Below, in pieces: positions 1 to 7,603 of a stretch of DNA of 64,000 nucleotides. The DNA comes from JBIOHP01 sp044449065 (lineage in GTDB: Bacteria > Bacteroidota > Ignavibacteria > UBA10030 > SZUA-254): the NCBI GenBank assembly GCA_044449065.1, contig JBIOHP010000004.1, positions 124,001-188,000 of the forward strand, given 5' to 3'. Within the stretch, counting starts at the first letter, position 1; every line of letters starts with the position of its first letter. The translations under genes were made by a program, and so were the position numbers. The notes beneath the pieces are model-generated. The model ran no database searches and was not told the origin of the DNA. It saw only the letters and a list, made by a program, of their open reading frames with translations.

Positions 1-208
1 CAAATCGATAACCGTTCCCCACCTGTCAGCGCGGGGACGACCCACAACTGCGGGTCGGGGGCGGGCGCACGAAGCCATCCTCTTGGAATTTCTCTAAATA
101 ATTCCTAATTTATTCAATTACCGATTTTGCAAACGCCCGTAGTCCATAGTATAGAGCGCGAGTAAACGGGGGCAAGGGTATCACTATTATCATTTATCAG
201 GATTACTC
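1..208. other. Leader region, no gene seen
   Basis: This stretch holds no convincing coding frame. Its left part is GC-rich, with a small hairpin whose arms GACCC and GGGTC lie at 39-43 and 52-56. The right part is AT-rich and carries a Shine-Dalgarno-like CAGGA at 198-202 before the ATG at 209. The left end may be the tail of a dispersed repeat cut by the window edge. Confidence 0.5.
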
Positions 209-2512
209 ATGTTGACGAAATTAAAAAATCCGTTTATCCCAATCGCCTTTTTCGCATTCTGTTTGTGCATTCCGTTCACTGATGTTCATACACAGGAGAA
301 AGATCGCTCATCGTCGAAACCCGAAGAACAACTGATGGGCTTTATCGGCGATCATGACAACGCGGAACTGGCGCGGGAAAAACAATTCAACACTTATCTC
401 GACCGTGCCGATTATAATAGCTGGCTGAAAATATTATCCGCCCGACCGCACAATATCGGCTCGCCGTACGATAAACACAACGCGGAATATATCGATTCCC
501 TTTACCGTTCGTTTGGATTCGATTCGAAAATCGAGGAATTTTCGGTTCTCTTCCCTACTCCAAAATTCCGTCTCCTCGAAATGGTTGCGCCGCAATCGTA
601 CACCGCGTTGCTCTCGGAACCCCCGTTAGCTGAGGATTCCACATCCGGAGAAACGGATGAACAGCTTCCCGTGTATAACGCGTATTCCATCGACGGAGAT
701 GTGACCGCTGAACTCGTGTATGTGAATTATGGCGTGCCGAAAGATTATGAGGAGCTTGCCCGTCACGGCATCGATGTGAAAGGAAAAATCGTGATTGCCC
801 GGTATGGCGGATCGTGGCGGGGTATAAAACCGAAAGTCGCCGCCGAGCACGGCGCTATCGGGTGCATTATTTATTCCGATCCTCATGAGGACGGATATTT
901 CGAGGGCGATGTGTATCCGAAAGGAGCGTACCGAAGCGACCGCGGCGCGCAGCGCGGCTCGGTTGCGGATATGCCGCTCTATTCCGGCGACCCGCTTACA
1001 CCGTTCATCGGCGCCACCAAGGATGCTCATCGGCTCCCCATCAACGAAGCCAAGACGTTGACGAAAATTCCCGTGTTGCCGATATCCTACGGCGATGCCT
1101 TGCCCCTTCTCCGCGAAATGGGCGGTCCGGTTGCGCCCGAAGAATGGCGCGGTGCGCTCCCGATCACTTATCACATTGGTCCGGGTCCGGCGAAAGTTCA
1201 TCTGAAATTAGAATTCAATTGGAACATGGTTCCCGCGTACGATGTGATTGCGAAACTCCGCGGCTCCGATTATCCCGATGAATGGATCATCCGCGGCAAC
1301 CATCACGACGCATGGGTAAACGGCGCAGGCGATCCTCTCAGCGGCCAGGTTGCAACCCTTGAAGAGGGAAAAGCGCTCGGCTTGCTTGTGAAATCAGGAT
1401 GGAAGCCGAAACGAACAATTGTGTACTGCGCGTGGGACGGCGAGGAACCCGGTCTGCTTGGTTCGACGGAGTGGGTGGAGACGCATGCCGATGAATTGAA
1501 AAATAACGGCGTGGTCTATATTAATTCCGACGGCAACGGAAGAGGATATTTATCGATGGGCGGATCGCACTCGCTGGAAAAATTTGTTAACCAGGTTGCC
1601 GTGGACGTCCGCGATCCGGAAAAAGGAATCAGCGTGAAAGAGCGTAACCGCGCCATGCGCGTTGTTGGCGGGAGAGGAGACGACAAAAAAGAAGCAATGC
1701 AAAGAAAGGATTTGCGGATTTATCCTCTTGGTTCCGGTTCGGATTATACGCCGTTTCTCCAGCACATCGGTATTGCCTCGCTGAGCATCGGTTATGGCGG
1801 AGAAGGCGGCGGCGGCGAGTATCATTCGATTTACGATTCGTACGATCATTATATGCGGTTCGGCGATCCGGGTTTTGATTACGGCGTGGCGCTTTCGCAA
1901 ACCGGCGGACGAATAGTTATGCGCATGGCAAATGCCGATATTCTCCCATTTGAATACACCGATTTTTTTGATAACGTCTCTAAATTTGTTAAAGAGGTAA
2001 CCAAGCTTGCAGATGATATGCGGGAGGAGACGGAAGATCAGAATTCGATGATTAAGGACAGCATGTATGCCGCAACGGCGGATCCCAAAGAAATTACAAT
2101 ACCACCGCCGCAGAAAGACCGGGTGCCTCATTTTAATTTTGCGCCCCTGCAAAACGCTCTCACTGAATTAAAAACCAGCGCCGCCGAATACGATGAAGCG
2201 GCGAAGAAACTGAAGGAATCTTCGTTCACTATTTCCGGCAGTCAGATTAAAAAATTAGATGAATTGCTGATAAAAACCGAGCGTGTTTTGACGACAAAAG
2301 ATGGACTCCCGCGGCGTCCGTGGTACGTACATCAGATATATGCGCCGGGATTTTATACCGGGTACGGGGTGAAAACGCTCCCCGGGGTTCGCGAAGCGCT
2401 GGAGGAGAGAAAATGGAAAGAAGTCGATCCACAGGTGGAGATCACTGCGAAGGTTCTGGAAGATTGCGCTAAGGAAATCCGCGCCGCCGCTAATGTGTTA
2501 AGTGAAAAATAG
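209..2512 (+). CDS. Secreted M28 family metallopeptidase, glutamate carboxypeptidase II (PSMA)-like
   Basis: A 767-residue exopeptidase of the PSMA/transferrin-receptor group, predicted to trim peptides outside the cytoplasm. A hydrophobic signal segment (residues 8-25) is followed by a PA domain (about 150-275), the M28 zinc-peptidase domain (about 340-560) and a TfR-type helical dimerisation domain (about 640-760). The co-catalytic zinc residues appear intact by motif: GNHHDAW (His366), GAGDP (Asp375), DGEEPG (Glu412-Glu413), NSD (Asp441) and YHSIYDSY (His539). The length matches the family. The ATG has CAGGA about 7 nt upstream. The next gene follows closely on the same strand. The exact substrate cannot be read from sequence. 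Confidence 0.93.
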   Translation: MLTKLKNPFIPIAFFAFCLCIPFTDVHTQEKDRSSSKPEEQLMGFIGDHDNAELAREKQFNTYLDRADYNSWLKILSARPHNIGSPYDKHNAEYIDSLYRSFGFDSKIEEFSVLFPTPKFRLLEMVAPQSYTALLSEPPLAEDSTSGETDEQLPVYNAYSIDGDVTAELVYVNYGVPKDYEELARHGIDVKGKIVIARYGGSWRGIKPKVAAEHGAIGCIIYSDPHEDGYFEGDVYPKGAYRSDRGAQRGSVADMPLYSGDPLTPFIGATKDAHRLPINEAKTLTKIPVLPISYGDALPLLREMGGPVAPEEWRGALPITYHIGPGPAKVHLKLEFNWNMVPAYDVIAKLRGSDYPDEWIIRGNHHDAWVNGAGDPLSGQVATLEEGKALGLLVKSGWKPKRTIVYCAWDGEEPGLLGSTEWVETHADELKNNGVVYINSDGNGRGYLSMGGSHSLEKFVNQVAVDVRDPEKGISVKERNRAMRVVGGRGDDKKEAMQRKDLRIYPLGSGSDYTPFLQHIGIASLSIGYGGEGGGGEYHSIYDSYDHYMRFGDPGFDYGVALSQTGGRIVMRMANADILPFEYTDFFDNVSKFVKEVTKLADDMREETEDQNSMIKDSMYAATADPKEITIPPPQKDRVPHFNFAPLQNALTELKTSAAEYDEAAKKLKESSFTISGSQIKKLDELLIKTERVLTTKDGLPRRPWYVHQIYAPGFYTGYGVKTLPGVREALEERKWKEVDPQVEITAKVLEDCAKEIRAAANVLSEK

Positions 2513-2567
2513 CAATGAATTTTGTATCAAACACTCGATCAAAGTAAACAGAAGGAGAACACAACGT

Positions 2568-3065
2568 ATGAAATATTTTATAACCTGTTTATGCATAAGC
2601 GTAATACTGTTTACATCGCTTTACGCAGGACAAAAGCATTCCACAAAATCGAAAACAGAAAATGCCACTGTTGAAAAATTCGATCCCAAGAGCGACCCCG
2701 CAAAGGATTTGAAGAAAGCAATCGCCGAGGCGACAAAGACCAACCGGCGAATATTGTTCGATGTCGGCGGCGAGTGGTGCATCTGGTGCCACCGGCTGGA
2801 TACGCTCTTCATGCAGCATGCCGATGTTGCCGCGTACATGCATAAAAATTTCGTGGTGGTGAAAATTAACGTGAGCAAAGAAAATGAGAATAAGGAGTTT
2901 CTCTCAACGTATCCCGAAATTAAAGGGTACCCGCATCTCTTTGTGCTGGATAAAAACGGGAAATTTCTTTATTCAAAAGATACCGGCGAGTTAGAATCCG
3001 GTAAACATCACGATCCCGATAAGGTTATGGCGTTTTTAAAGGAGTGGTCGGGGATTAAAGAATAG
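2568..3065 (+). CDS. Secreted thioredoxin-like protein
   Basis: A 165-residue protein with a signal-peptide-like start (residues 1-21) and a thioredoxin fold. The redox motif is CIWC (Cys71-Cys74) inside GGEWCIWCHR, and a probable cis-proline lies in GYPHLF (Pro122). The family (thioredoxin_7/DUF255-like) reduces or isomerises disulfides or supports cytochrome maturation in the periplasm. I chose the ATG at 2568 because a strong AGGAG lies at 2553-2557 and a signal peptide follows directly. An in-frame start further upstream (2502) would overlap the peptidase and put a charged extension before the signal. It may be co-transcribed with the M28 peptidase. Confidence 0.88.
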   Translation: MKYFITCLCISVILFTSLYAGQKHSTKSKTENATVEKFDPKSDPAKDLKKAIAEATKTNRRILFDVGGEWCIWCHRLDTLFMQHADVAAYMHKNFVVVKINVSKENENKEFLSTYPEIKGYPHLFVLDKNGKFLYSKDTGELESGKHHDPDKVMAFLKEWSGIKE

Positions 3066-3128
3066 GTGAGGGGGTCACAAGGGCTTGTGTGATGATTTTA
3101 GGCTAATCAAAACTTAAGGAAGTGAGGG

Positions 3129-3153
3129 GTAGAGTCCGATCCCCTGATCGGAC
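3129..3153. repeat. 25-nt dispersed palindromic repeat, copy 1
   Basis: The 25 nt here are identical to 29494-29518. The core is a perfect hairpin, GTCCGATC then CCCT then GATCGGAC. A smaller hairpin (CACAAG/CTTGTG at 3076-3089) precedes it. The site lies between convergent genes, so it could also work as a bidirectional terminator, although no T-run follows. Confidence 0.75.
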
Positions 3154-3176
3154 ACCCCCATTTCCAAATCGCGCGG

Positions 3177-4484
3177 TTAAAACACGTGCCCCTTCTTGAA
3201 TTGCCAGGCGCTGACGAGTGTAATAAGAAATGCGATGCTGAACAGTATCCCCAGGTTTGGGAGGAGTTCAATAAAAGTGGCTCCGCTCCAAAGAACTTTC
3301 AGAAATCCGTCCATGGTCCAGTAAACCAGAGTCAGCTTGCTGAACGTTTGAACGTATGAAGGCATAAACGAAGTCGGGAACCATGCCCCGCCAACCGAGC
3401 TCATCGTTAAAATAAGGAGGGTGCCGAGACCGTTTGCCTGAGCTGCAGTTTTGCTGACCGCGGCAAGGAGCATCCCGAATGCTGCGCAAGCCGTTGCAGC
3501 CGCAATTACGAGAACGATCAGATTGAATAAATGGGAGAACACATCTATCTTATATAGTATCGACCCGAAACTGAAAAGCACCATAAGCTGGATAATCCCC
3601 AGCGACATATTATAGATATACTTGCTCCAGAGAATCTGAACTCTCGAAACGGGCGAGGCAAGCAGCCGAAGCACCACCCCGCTCCGCTTTTCTTCGAAAA
3701 GGGAAGACGCGGAAGCTGTGAGCGTGAAGAGAAGAAACATGATCGCCCAGCCGCCGACGCTCCGGGTCGCCCACGGGTTGACGATTTCTTTCCCGGCAAC
3801 CTGTTCTCGTTCCAACCGGATGATGTTCTCAAAGAATTTATTCTGTTCGGTTCCCGCCCGCGTTGTATCCTGAGTTGCAAGGAGCGTATCCCACCTTGAT
3901 GTGAAATGCTGTACGCCAAAATATTTTTGCACAATGGAATCAATCGAATGGGTGAATATTTTTCCCTTCGCCGCTCCCAAGTACGAACGCGCGCTTTGCT
4001 GCGTGATCTGCTGGAAAATATCCGGCATCTGGCGGTACACCGTTTGCTGAATCAATCCATCAATCACCTGTATCTCCATCGTATTTTTCGGATCGTAATA
4101 GAATTTTAATTTTACTCCCGATGATGTATCGGTAAACATGTCGACAGGGAGGACAAGCGCTGCTGAAGCGTTTCCTTTCAACACGTACTCTTTTATCGAA
4201 TTGGTATCGAACGGAATACTATTGCCCTGATCGTCCTGGTACGTGCGGATCAAAGAGAATGCGTGCATCGTATCGAGGGTGGCTTCAATTTGTTTAGCGA
4301 CCGGCGCAGAACTATTGTTGATGAATGCGAGGTGCAGTTTTTCCGGTCCCGAGTCTACCCTGCTGAACACCGCTCCCCATACAATAATCAACACAATCGG
4401 CACGATGAAAGTCATGCTGACGGCTCTCCGGTCGTGGAAGAAGAGCCGGTAATCTTTTTTAATAAGCTGGAGGACAGTTCTCAA
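3177..4484 (-). CDS. ABC-2 type transporter permease
   Basis: A 435-residue integral membrane subunit of an ABC exporter. One N-terminal membrane segment (about 24-40) is followed by a long extracytoplasmic region (about 45-240) and a block of five hydrophobic helices (about 245-425). This is the NatB/YhaP/YadH-like ABC-2 layout. The conserved cytoplasmic stretch EEKRSGVVLRLLASP (264-278) is typical. The start overlaps the ATPase stop by four bases (4481-4484), so the two are translationally coupled and form one transporter. Exported drugs, lipids or sodium are all possible. The sequence does not decide. Confidence 0.9.
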   Translation of the reverse strand: MRTVLQLIKKDYRLFFHDRRAVSMTFIVPIVLIIVWGAVFSRVDSGPEKLHLAFINNSSAPVAKQIEATLDTMHAFSLIRTYQDDQGNSIPFDTNSIKEYVLKGNASAALVLPVDMFTDTSSGVKLKFYYDPKNTMEIQVIDGLIQQTVYRQMPDIFQQITQQSARSYLGAAKGKIFTHSIDSIVQKYFGVQHFTSRWDTLLATQDTTRAGTEQNKFFENIIRLEREQVAGKEIVNPWATRSVGGWAIMFLLFTLTASASSLFEEKRSGVVLRLLASPVSRVQILWSKYIYNMSLGIIQLMVLFSFGSILYKIDVFSHLFNLIVLVIAAATACAAFGMLLAAVSKTAAQANGLGTLLILTMSSVGGAWFPTSFMPSYVQTFSKLTLVYWTMDGFLKVLWSGATFIELLPNLGILFSIAFLITLVSAWQFKKGHVF

Positions 4485-5398
4485 TCGCGCAATCTCTTTC
4501 CGGTAAGAGCAAGGAAAATATCTTCCAGCGTCGGCCGTGTTAAGGTGATCAATTTCGGATCGATGCCATTCGTTTCCATGCCGCCAAAAAATTGCGAGAG
4601 CTGAATCCCCGCCGCCGGTGTGATCTCGATATGATCGTTATGATCTGCGACAGAACCATAACCGGCGAATAATGACATTTTTCCATTCGTTTCAGGAGTT
4701 TTTTCTATGACAATTTTATCGCCGTGGGATGACTGGCTCAGGAGTTCATTGAGGGAGCCGATGGCGATGATGGTTCCCGAATCGATGATTCCGATTCTGC
4801 TGCATAGCCGCTCTGCCTCTTCCATATAATGCGTTGTGTAGATGATCGTTTTTCCATTTTCATTCAACCGGAGTAGATAATCGAAAATGGCATTACGCGA
4901 TTGTGGATCGACGCCGACCGTTGGTTCATCGCATAGTAAGATCGGCGGATCGTGCAGCAAACTGGCGATGAGATTCAATCTTCTCTTCATGCCGCCCGAA
5001 AATGTCTTCACATTATCCTTGCGCCTGTCAAATAACCCAACCGACGTCAGCGATTCGCTGATCCGTTCTTTGAGTAATTTTTTTTCAAGAAGATAGAGGG
5101 AACCGAAAATTTCCAGATTATCAACGGCGTTCAGCTCATCATAGAGCGCGAGCGATTGCGGAATTAACCCGATATGTTTCCGCGACGAAAGATGATCCTT
5201 TCCGGTTTTTTCGCCGGCGATGGAGATTTCGCCGCTATCGGGATTCTCATAGCCAGCCAGAAGATTCATGAGCGTGGACTTCCCTGCGCCATTTGGACCG
5301 AGCAAACCAAAAAATTCCCCTTTGCTAATCTCGAGAGAAACTGAATTAAGAGCGGTTACAGTGGGAAATTTTTTGACGATATTTCGGATGGAAATCAT
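4481..5398 (-). CDS. ABC transporter ATP-binding protein
   Basis: A 305-residue nucleotide-binding subunit. Walker A is GPNGAGKST (34-42), the signature is FSGGMKRR (133-140), Walker B is ILLCDEP (153-159) and the switch histidine is in YTTHYMEEAE. A C-terminal extension of about 90 residues follows the NBD, as in CcmA/NatA-type exporters. It powers the permease encoded immediately downstream, with which it overlaps. No adaptor or MFP subunit is adjacent, so this looks like a two-component exporter. Confidence 0.94.
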   Translation of the reverse strand: MISIRNIVKKFPTVTALNSVSLEISKGEFFGLLGPNGAGKSTLMNLLAGYENPDSGEISIAGEKTGKDHLSSRKHIGLIPQSLALYDELNAVDNLEIFGSLYLLEKKLLKERISESLTSVGLFDRRKDNVKTFSGGMKRRLNLIASLLHDPPILLCDEPTVGVDPQSRNAIFDYLLRLNENGKTIIYTTHYMEEAERLCSRIGIIDSGTIIAIGSLNELLSQSSHGDKIVIEKTPETNGKMSLFAGYGSVADHNDHIEITPAAGIQLSQFFGGMETNGIDPKLITLTRPTLEDIFLALTGKRLRD

Positions 5399-5447
5399 TA
5401 CAGGAATATACGATGGATGCAGCGTTTTTGTTGCATAAGTCAGAAGA

Positions 5448-6338
5448 TCAATTCCGCACTATCCAAACCCCAAGAACTGTAATTCCAGCTCCAACCATTT
5501 GAATCGGGAGAACGGATTCGTGCAGGGTAAAATACGAGAGGACGAACGCGACCACCGGAATAAGGTTGCCGAAACCCCCGGTACGTCCCGGACCGAGATG
5601 CTTCACTCCGTACGACCAGATAGCGTTGCCAATACCGATCGAAAACAATCCCGAAGCAATCGCTCCTGCGTACAACGTCCAGTGCACAGCCGACCATTGG
5701 ATTTCCATCGCAGCCGGAATCGCCATTGCCGTTAAACCAATTCCTCCCATCGATACCATGAGCATGGAAAGTTGAAGCGCGGAATATTTTGCGACGAGAG
5801 GTTTTTGCAAATTCGTGTTCCACGCCCAGAGAACCGCCGCCGCCAACGCGATGATATCCCCGATCAGTTCTGTTCCCCCTATAGTAAATTTTTTCCCACT
5901 TCCGATCACAATCATGACAACGCCGACGAACGAGATGAGCATGCCAGCCCACACTTTCGGGCGGACAGACTCCTTGTGAAGCCGGGAATGAAGAACCACC
6001 GTCCATAACGGCGACGTCGATAACAATACCGCGCTGTTGCCCGCCGTGGTCATATTCAAACCCACGATGAATGCGATTTGATAAATGATATGGGCGACAA
6101 TGCCGGCTTCCAGCAATCGTTTCCGATCCGCTTTCAGAATCGAAATCCACGTTGAGCGCCAGAGGAAGAGTATGATCAGCACCAAAGAAGCCATGAAATA
6201 CCGGATGGCGTTGAAAATAAAAATATTCATCCCGTTGATGCAGTATTTTGCCAGCGGATAATTCGCCGCCCAAACAAGGACGGTGATTAACAGCAGCAGC
6301 TCGGCTTTGAGTTCTGTGCTGCGATCAGGATGATTCAT
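5448..6338 (-). CDS. EamA-family (DMT) transporter
   Basis: A 296-residue membrane protein with about ten hydrophobic segments arranged as two EamA repeats (about 16-143 and 160-294). Motifs typical of the drug/metabolite transporter superfamily are visible, such as the AANYPLAK start of helix 1, NSAVLLSTSPLWT in repeat 1 and LGPGRTGGFGNLIPVVA in repeat 2. Members export amino acids or other metabolites. The substrate is not predictable here. It is transcribed in the same direction as the ABC pair, 50 bases upstream of it. The antisense frames across it are shadows. Confidence 0.9.
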   Translation of the reverse strand: MNHPDRSTELKAELLLLITVLVWAANYPLAKYCINGMNIFIFNAIRYFMASLVLIILFLWRSTWISILKADRKRLLEAGIVAHIIYQIAFIVGLNMTTAGNSAVLLSTSPLWTVVLHSRLHKESVRPKVWAGMLISFVGVVMIVIGSGKKFTIGGTELIGDIIALAAAVLWAWNTNLQKPLVAKYSALQLSMLMVSMGGIGLTAMAIPAAMEIQWSAVHWTLYAGAIASGLFSIGIGNAIWSYGVKHLGPGRTGGFGNLIPVVAFVLSYFTLHESVLPIQMVGAGITVLGVWIVRN

Positions 6339-6484
6339 CTTACATGGAAGACGTAATAAAATGCAATGAGCGCCGCATCATCAGAAGTTGGTGCAAGGAA
6401 GATTTTGATGTTGAAATTATATGTGATTAAGCTCCGGGACACGCATCAGATACTATCACGAGTTATATGCACCGGAAGTTTAAA

Positions 6485-6552
6485 ATGTATTTAAAATCCC
6501 CGTAAATTCCAATGTTCTTTGTGAATTCAGGTCTATTTACGTACATTATGAT
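6485..6552 (+). repeat. Repeat A, copy 1
   Basis: 68 bases that match 7453-7520 with about 7 mismatches, in the same orientation and with no gaps. The function is unknown. Here it directly precedes repeat B, while the second pair is in the opposite order. Confidence 0.85.
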
Positions 6553-6624
6553 TTTCCATGATGTCATGGAACGACCGATGGCATCGAATTACAGATTCGC
6601 GATCATGGCATAAACCATAACCGC
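6552..6624 (+). repeat. Repeat B, copy 1
   Basis: 73 bases aligning without gaps to 7313-7385 with about 17 mismatches. The best conserved part is the block TTCGCGATCATGG. It lies upstream of the orphan gene at 6668. Confidence 0.7.
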
Positions 6625-6667
6625 TAATGAAATATATAACACCATAGAAAGGTGGAATTTATTTTTT

Positions 6668-7069
6668 ATGGCCAAAGAGATAACTCAAGAACAATATTTT
6701 GTTCTACGCACCATACAACGGTTTGAGTATTTAATGAGAGGATATAAATATAATATTTCTTCGATTATATTTAAGGTTCAAGCAGAAACTTCGGTAGGAT
6801 TCGAATCAATTGAATGTCGTCGATTTCTCTCAATACAAGTGATGGATGGTCGTTTCTATATATCGATTTATAAAATGAAAAGACCCCATTACTATTCTGA
6901 CGGAGTAACAAACTATGATTCGATCCGATCAGAAGATAGAAATGGTATTATCAAGGAAATTCAAAAACTTGAGAGGGATAATAATTTTGAACAATTGATT
7001 CAACTGTATGGAGATTATATCGAAAGCAATTTGGGCGAAATAATTAGGGGAGAAGCCTGGTTTAAATAA
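6668..7069 (+). CDS. Orphan hypothetical protein (133 aa)
   Basis: I do not recognise this family. The product is a 133-residue soluble protein rich in Tyr, Ile and Glu, with no signal peptide or membrane segment. It starts MAKEITQEQYF and ends GEIIRGEAWFK. The C-terminal half (about 90-130) looks helical and amphipathic. The gene is clearly more AT-rich than its neighbours and has AAAGGTGG about 13 bases upstream of the ATG. It sits between copies of two diverged repeats and next to a broken prepilin gene, which suggests acquisition by transfer. A small immunity-type or regulatory protein is possible, but nothing shows it. Confidence 0.6.
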   Translation: MAKEITQEQYFVLRTIQRFEYLMRGYKYNISSIIFKVQAETSVGFESIECRRFLSIQVMDGRFYISIYKMKRPHYYSDGVTNYDSIRSEDRNGIIKEIQKLERDNNFEQLIQLYGDYIESNLGEIIRGEAWFK

Positions 7070-7085
7070 AATGATGATGCACACC

Positions 7086-7182
7086 ATGAAGAGAAAAATA
7101 TCTTTGCAAAATGCTTTTTCCCTCACCGAGCTTATGGTGGTGCTTGTAATCATCGGTGTGTTAGTGCTACTGGCGCTTGAAG
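7086..7182 (+). pseudogene. Prepilin N-terminal fragment, truncated by a repeat element
   Basis: The frame from the ATG at 7086 begins MKRKISLQNAFSLTELM and continues as a hydrophobic helix (VVLVIIGVLVLLAL). This is the type IV prepilin/pseudopilin leader and alpha-1 segment: charged leader, cleavage before Phe (Ala rather than the usual Gly at -1), and the conserved Glu at mature position 5. The expected globular domain is missing. Immediately after residue 32 the frame enters the 114-bp palindromic element at 7183 and ends at 7343 without pilin-like sequence. It is best read as an inactivated pilin or pseudopilin gene. Upstream in-frame ATGs at 7071 and 7074 are alternatives. Confidence 0.75.
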
Positions 7183-7296
7183 TGAAACCCCCTGTCCCCC
7201 TTTGTCAAGGGGGTATTCTCGAAATCAAATTGCTGTATTTAAAGTCCTACAAATCCCCCTTGTCAAAGGGGGATCGCCGAAGGCGAGGGGGTTTCA
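7183..7296. mobile_element. 114-bp palindromic (MITE-like) element inserted in prepilin gene
   Basis: The element has perfect 11-bp terminal inverted repeats (TGAAACCCCCT at 7183-7193 and its complement at 7286-7296). Inside lie two further arms of the form CCCCCTTTGTCAAGGGGG and CCCCCTTGTCAAAGGGGG that are inverted copies of each other. The whole can fold into nested hairpins. It encodes no transposase, so it would depend on one supplied elsewhere. The insertion follows codon 32 of a prepilin frame. No clear target-site duplication was found by eye. Confidence 0.75.
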
Positions 7297-7312
7297 TACG
7301 GCGAGCAATTTA

Positions 7313-7385
7313 TTTTTCCATGAAGTCATCGACCAATCCATGACAACCAATTCTCGTTTCGCGATCATGGTATGGACCATGACCG
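7313..7385 (+). repeat. Repeat B, copy 2
   Basis: 73 bases aligning to 6552-6624 (about 17 mismatches). It starts 17 bases after the palindromic element and precedes repeat A copy 2 by 67 bases. Confidence 0.7.
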
Positions 7386-7452
7386 CCAAGGATATTCAAA
7401 ACCATCCCGGTTACTCCGCGTTACAATTATCTTCCTGCCCGATAAGTATTAC

Positions 7453-7520
7453 ATGTATTTAAAATCGCCGTTAATTCCAATGTTCTTTGTGTATTCATGG
7501 CTATTTATGTACATTATCAT
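7453..7520 (+). repeat. Repeat A, copy 2
   Basis: 68 bases aligning to 6485-6552 (about 7 mismatches). Its translation keeps an uninterrupted stretch (MYLKSPLIPMFF), whereas copy 1 has a stop, so this copy may be nearer the ancestral sequence. Confidence 0.85.
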
Positions 7521-7603
7521 TTGTAAAAACATAGCGAGAATATTTGCCCAACCGGTTTTTAAAAACAGATTTTGAATTACAATTATCAACAGGAATTGAT
7601 ACT

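Larger units (their letters stand above)
6339..6667. other. AT-rich gap with first copies of repeats A and B
   Basis: No gene is supported. The gap contains repeat A (6485-6552) directly followed by repeat B (6552-6624), both with diverged partners at 7453-7520 and 7313-7385. Translated, repeat A reads like decayed coding sequence with an in-frame stop. Confidence 0.55.

Noticed and set aside
626..1201. Open frame on the minus strand opposite the M28 peptidase
   Set aside because: It is antisense to a strongly conserved gene, has no family features, and its composition reflects the complementary codon pattern.
5440..6273. Long minus-strand frame overlapping the EamA gene in another register
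   Set aside because: The EamA frame has helices and motifs of a known family. The other frame is low-complexity and rich in Gly, Arg and His, typical of an out-of-frame shadow.
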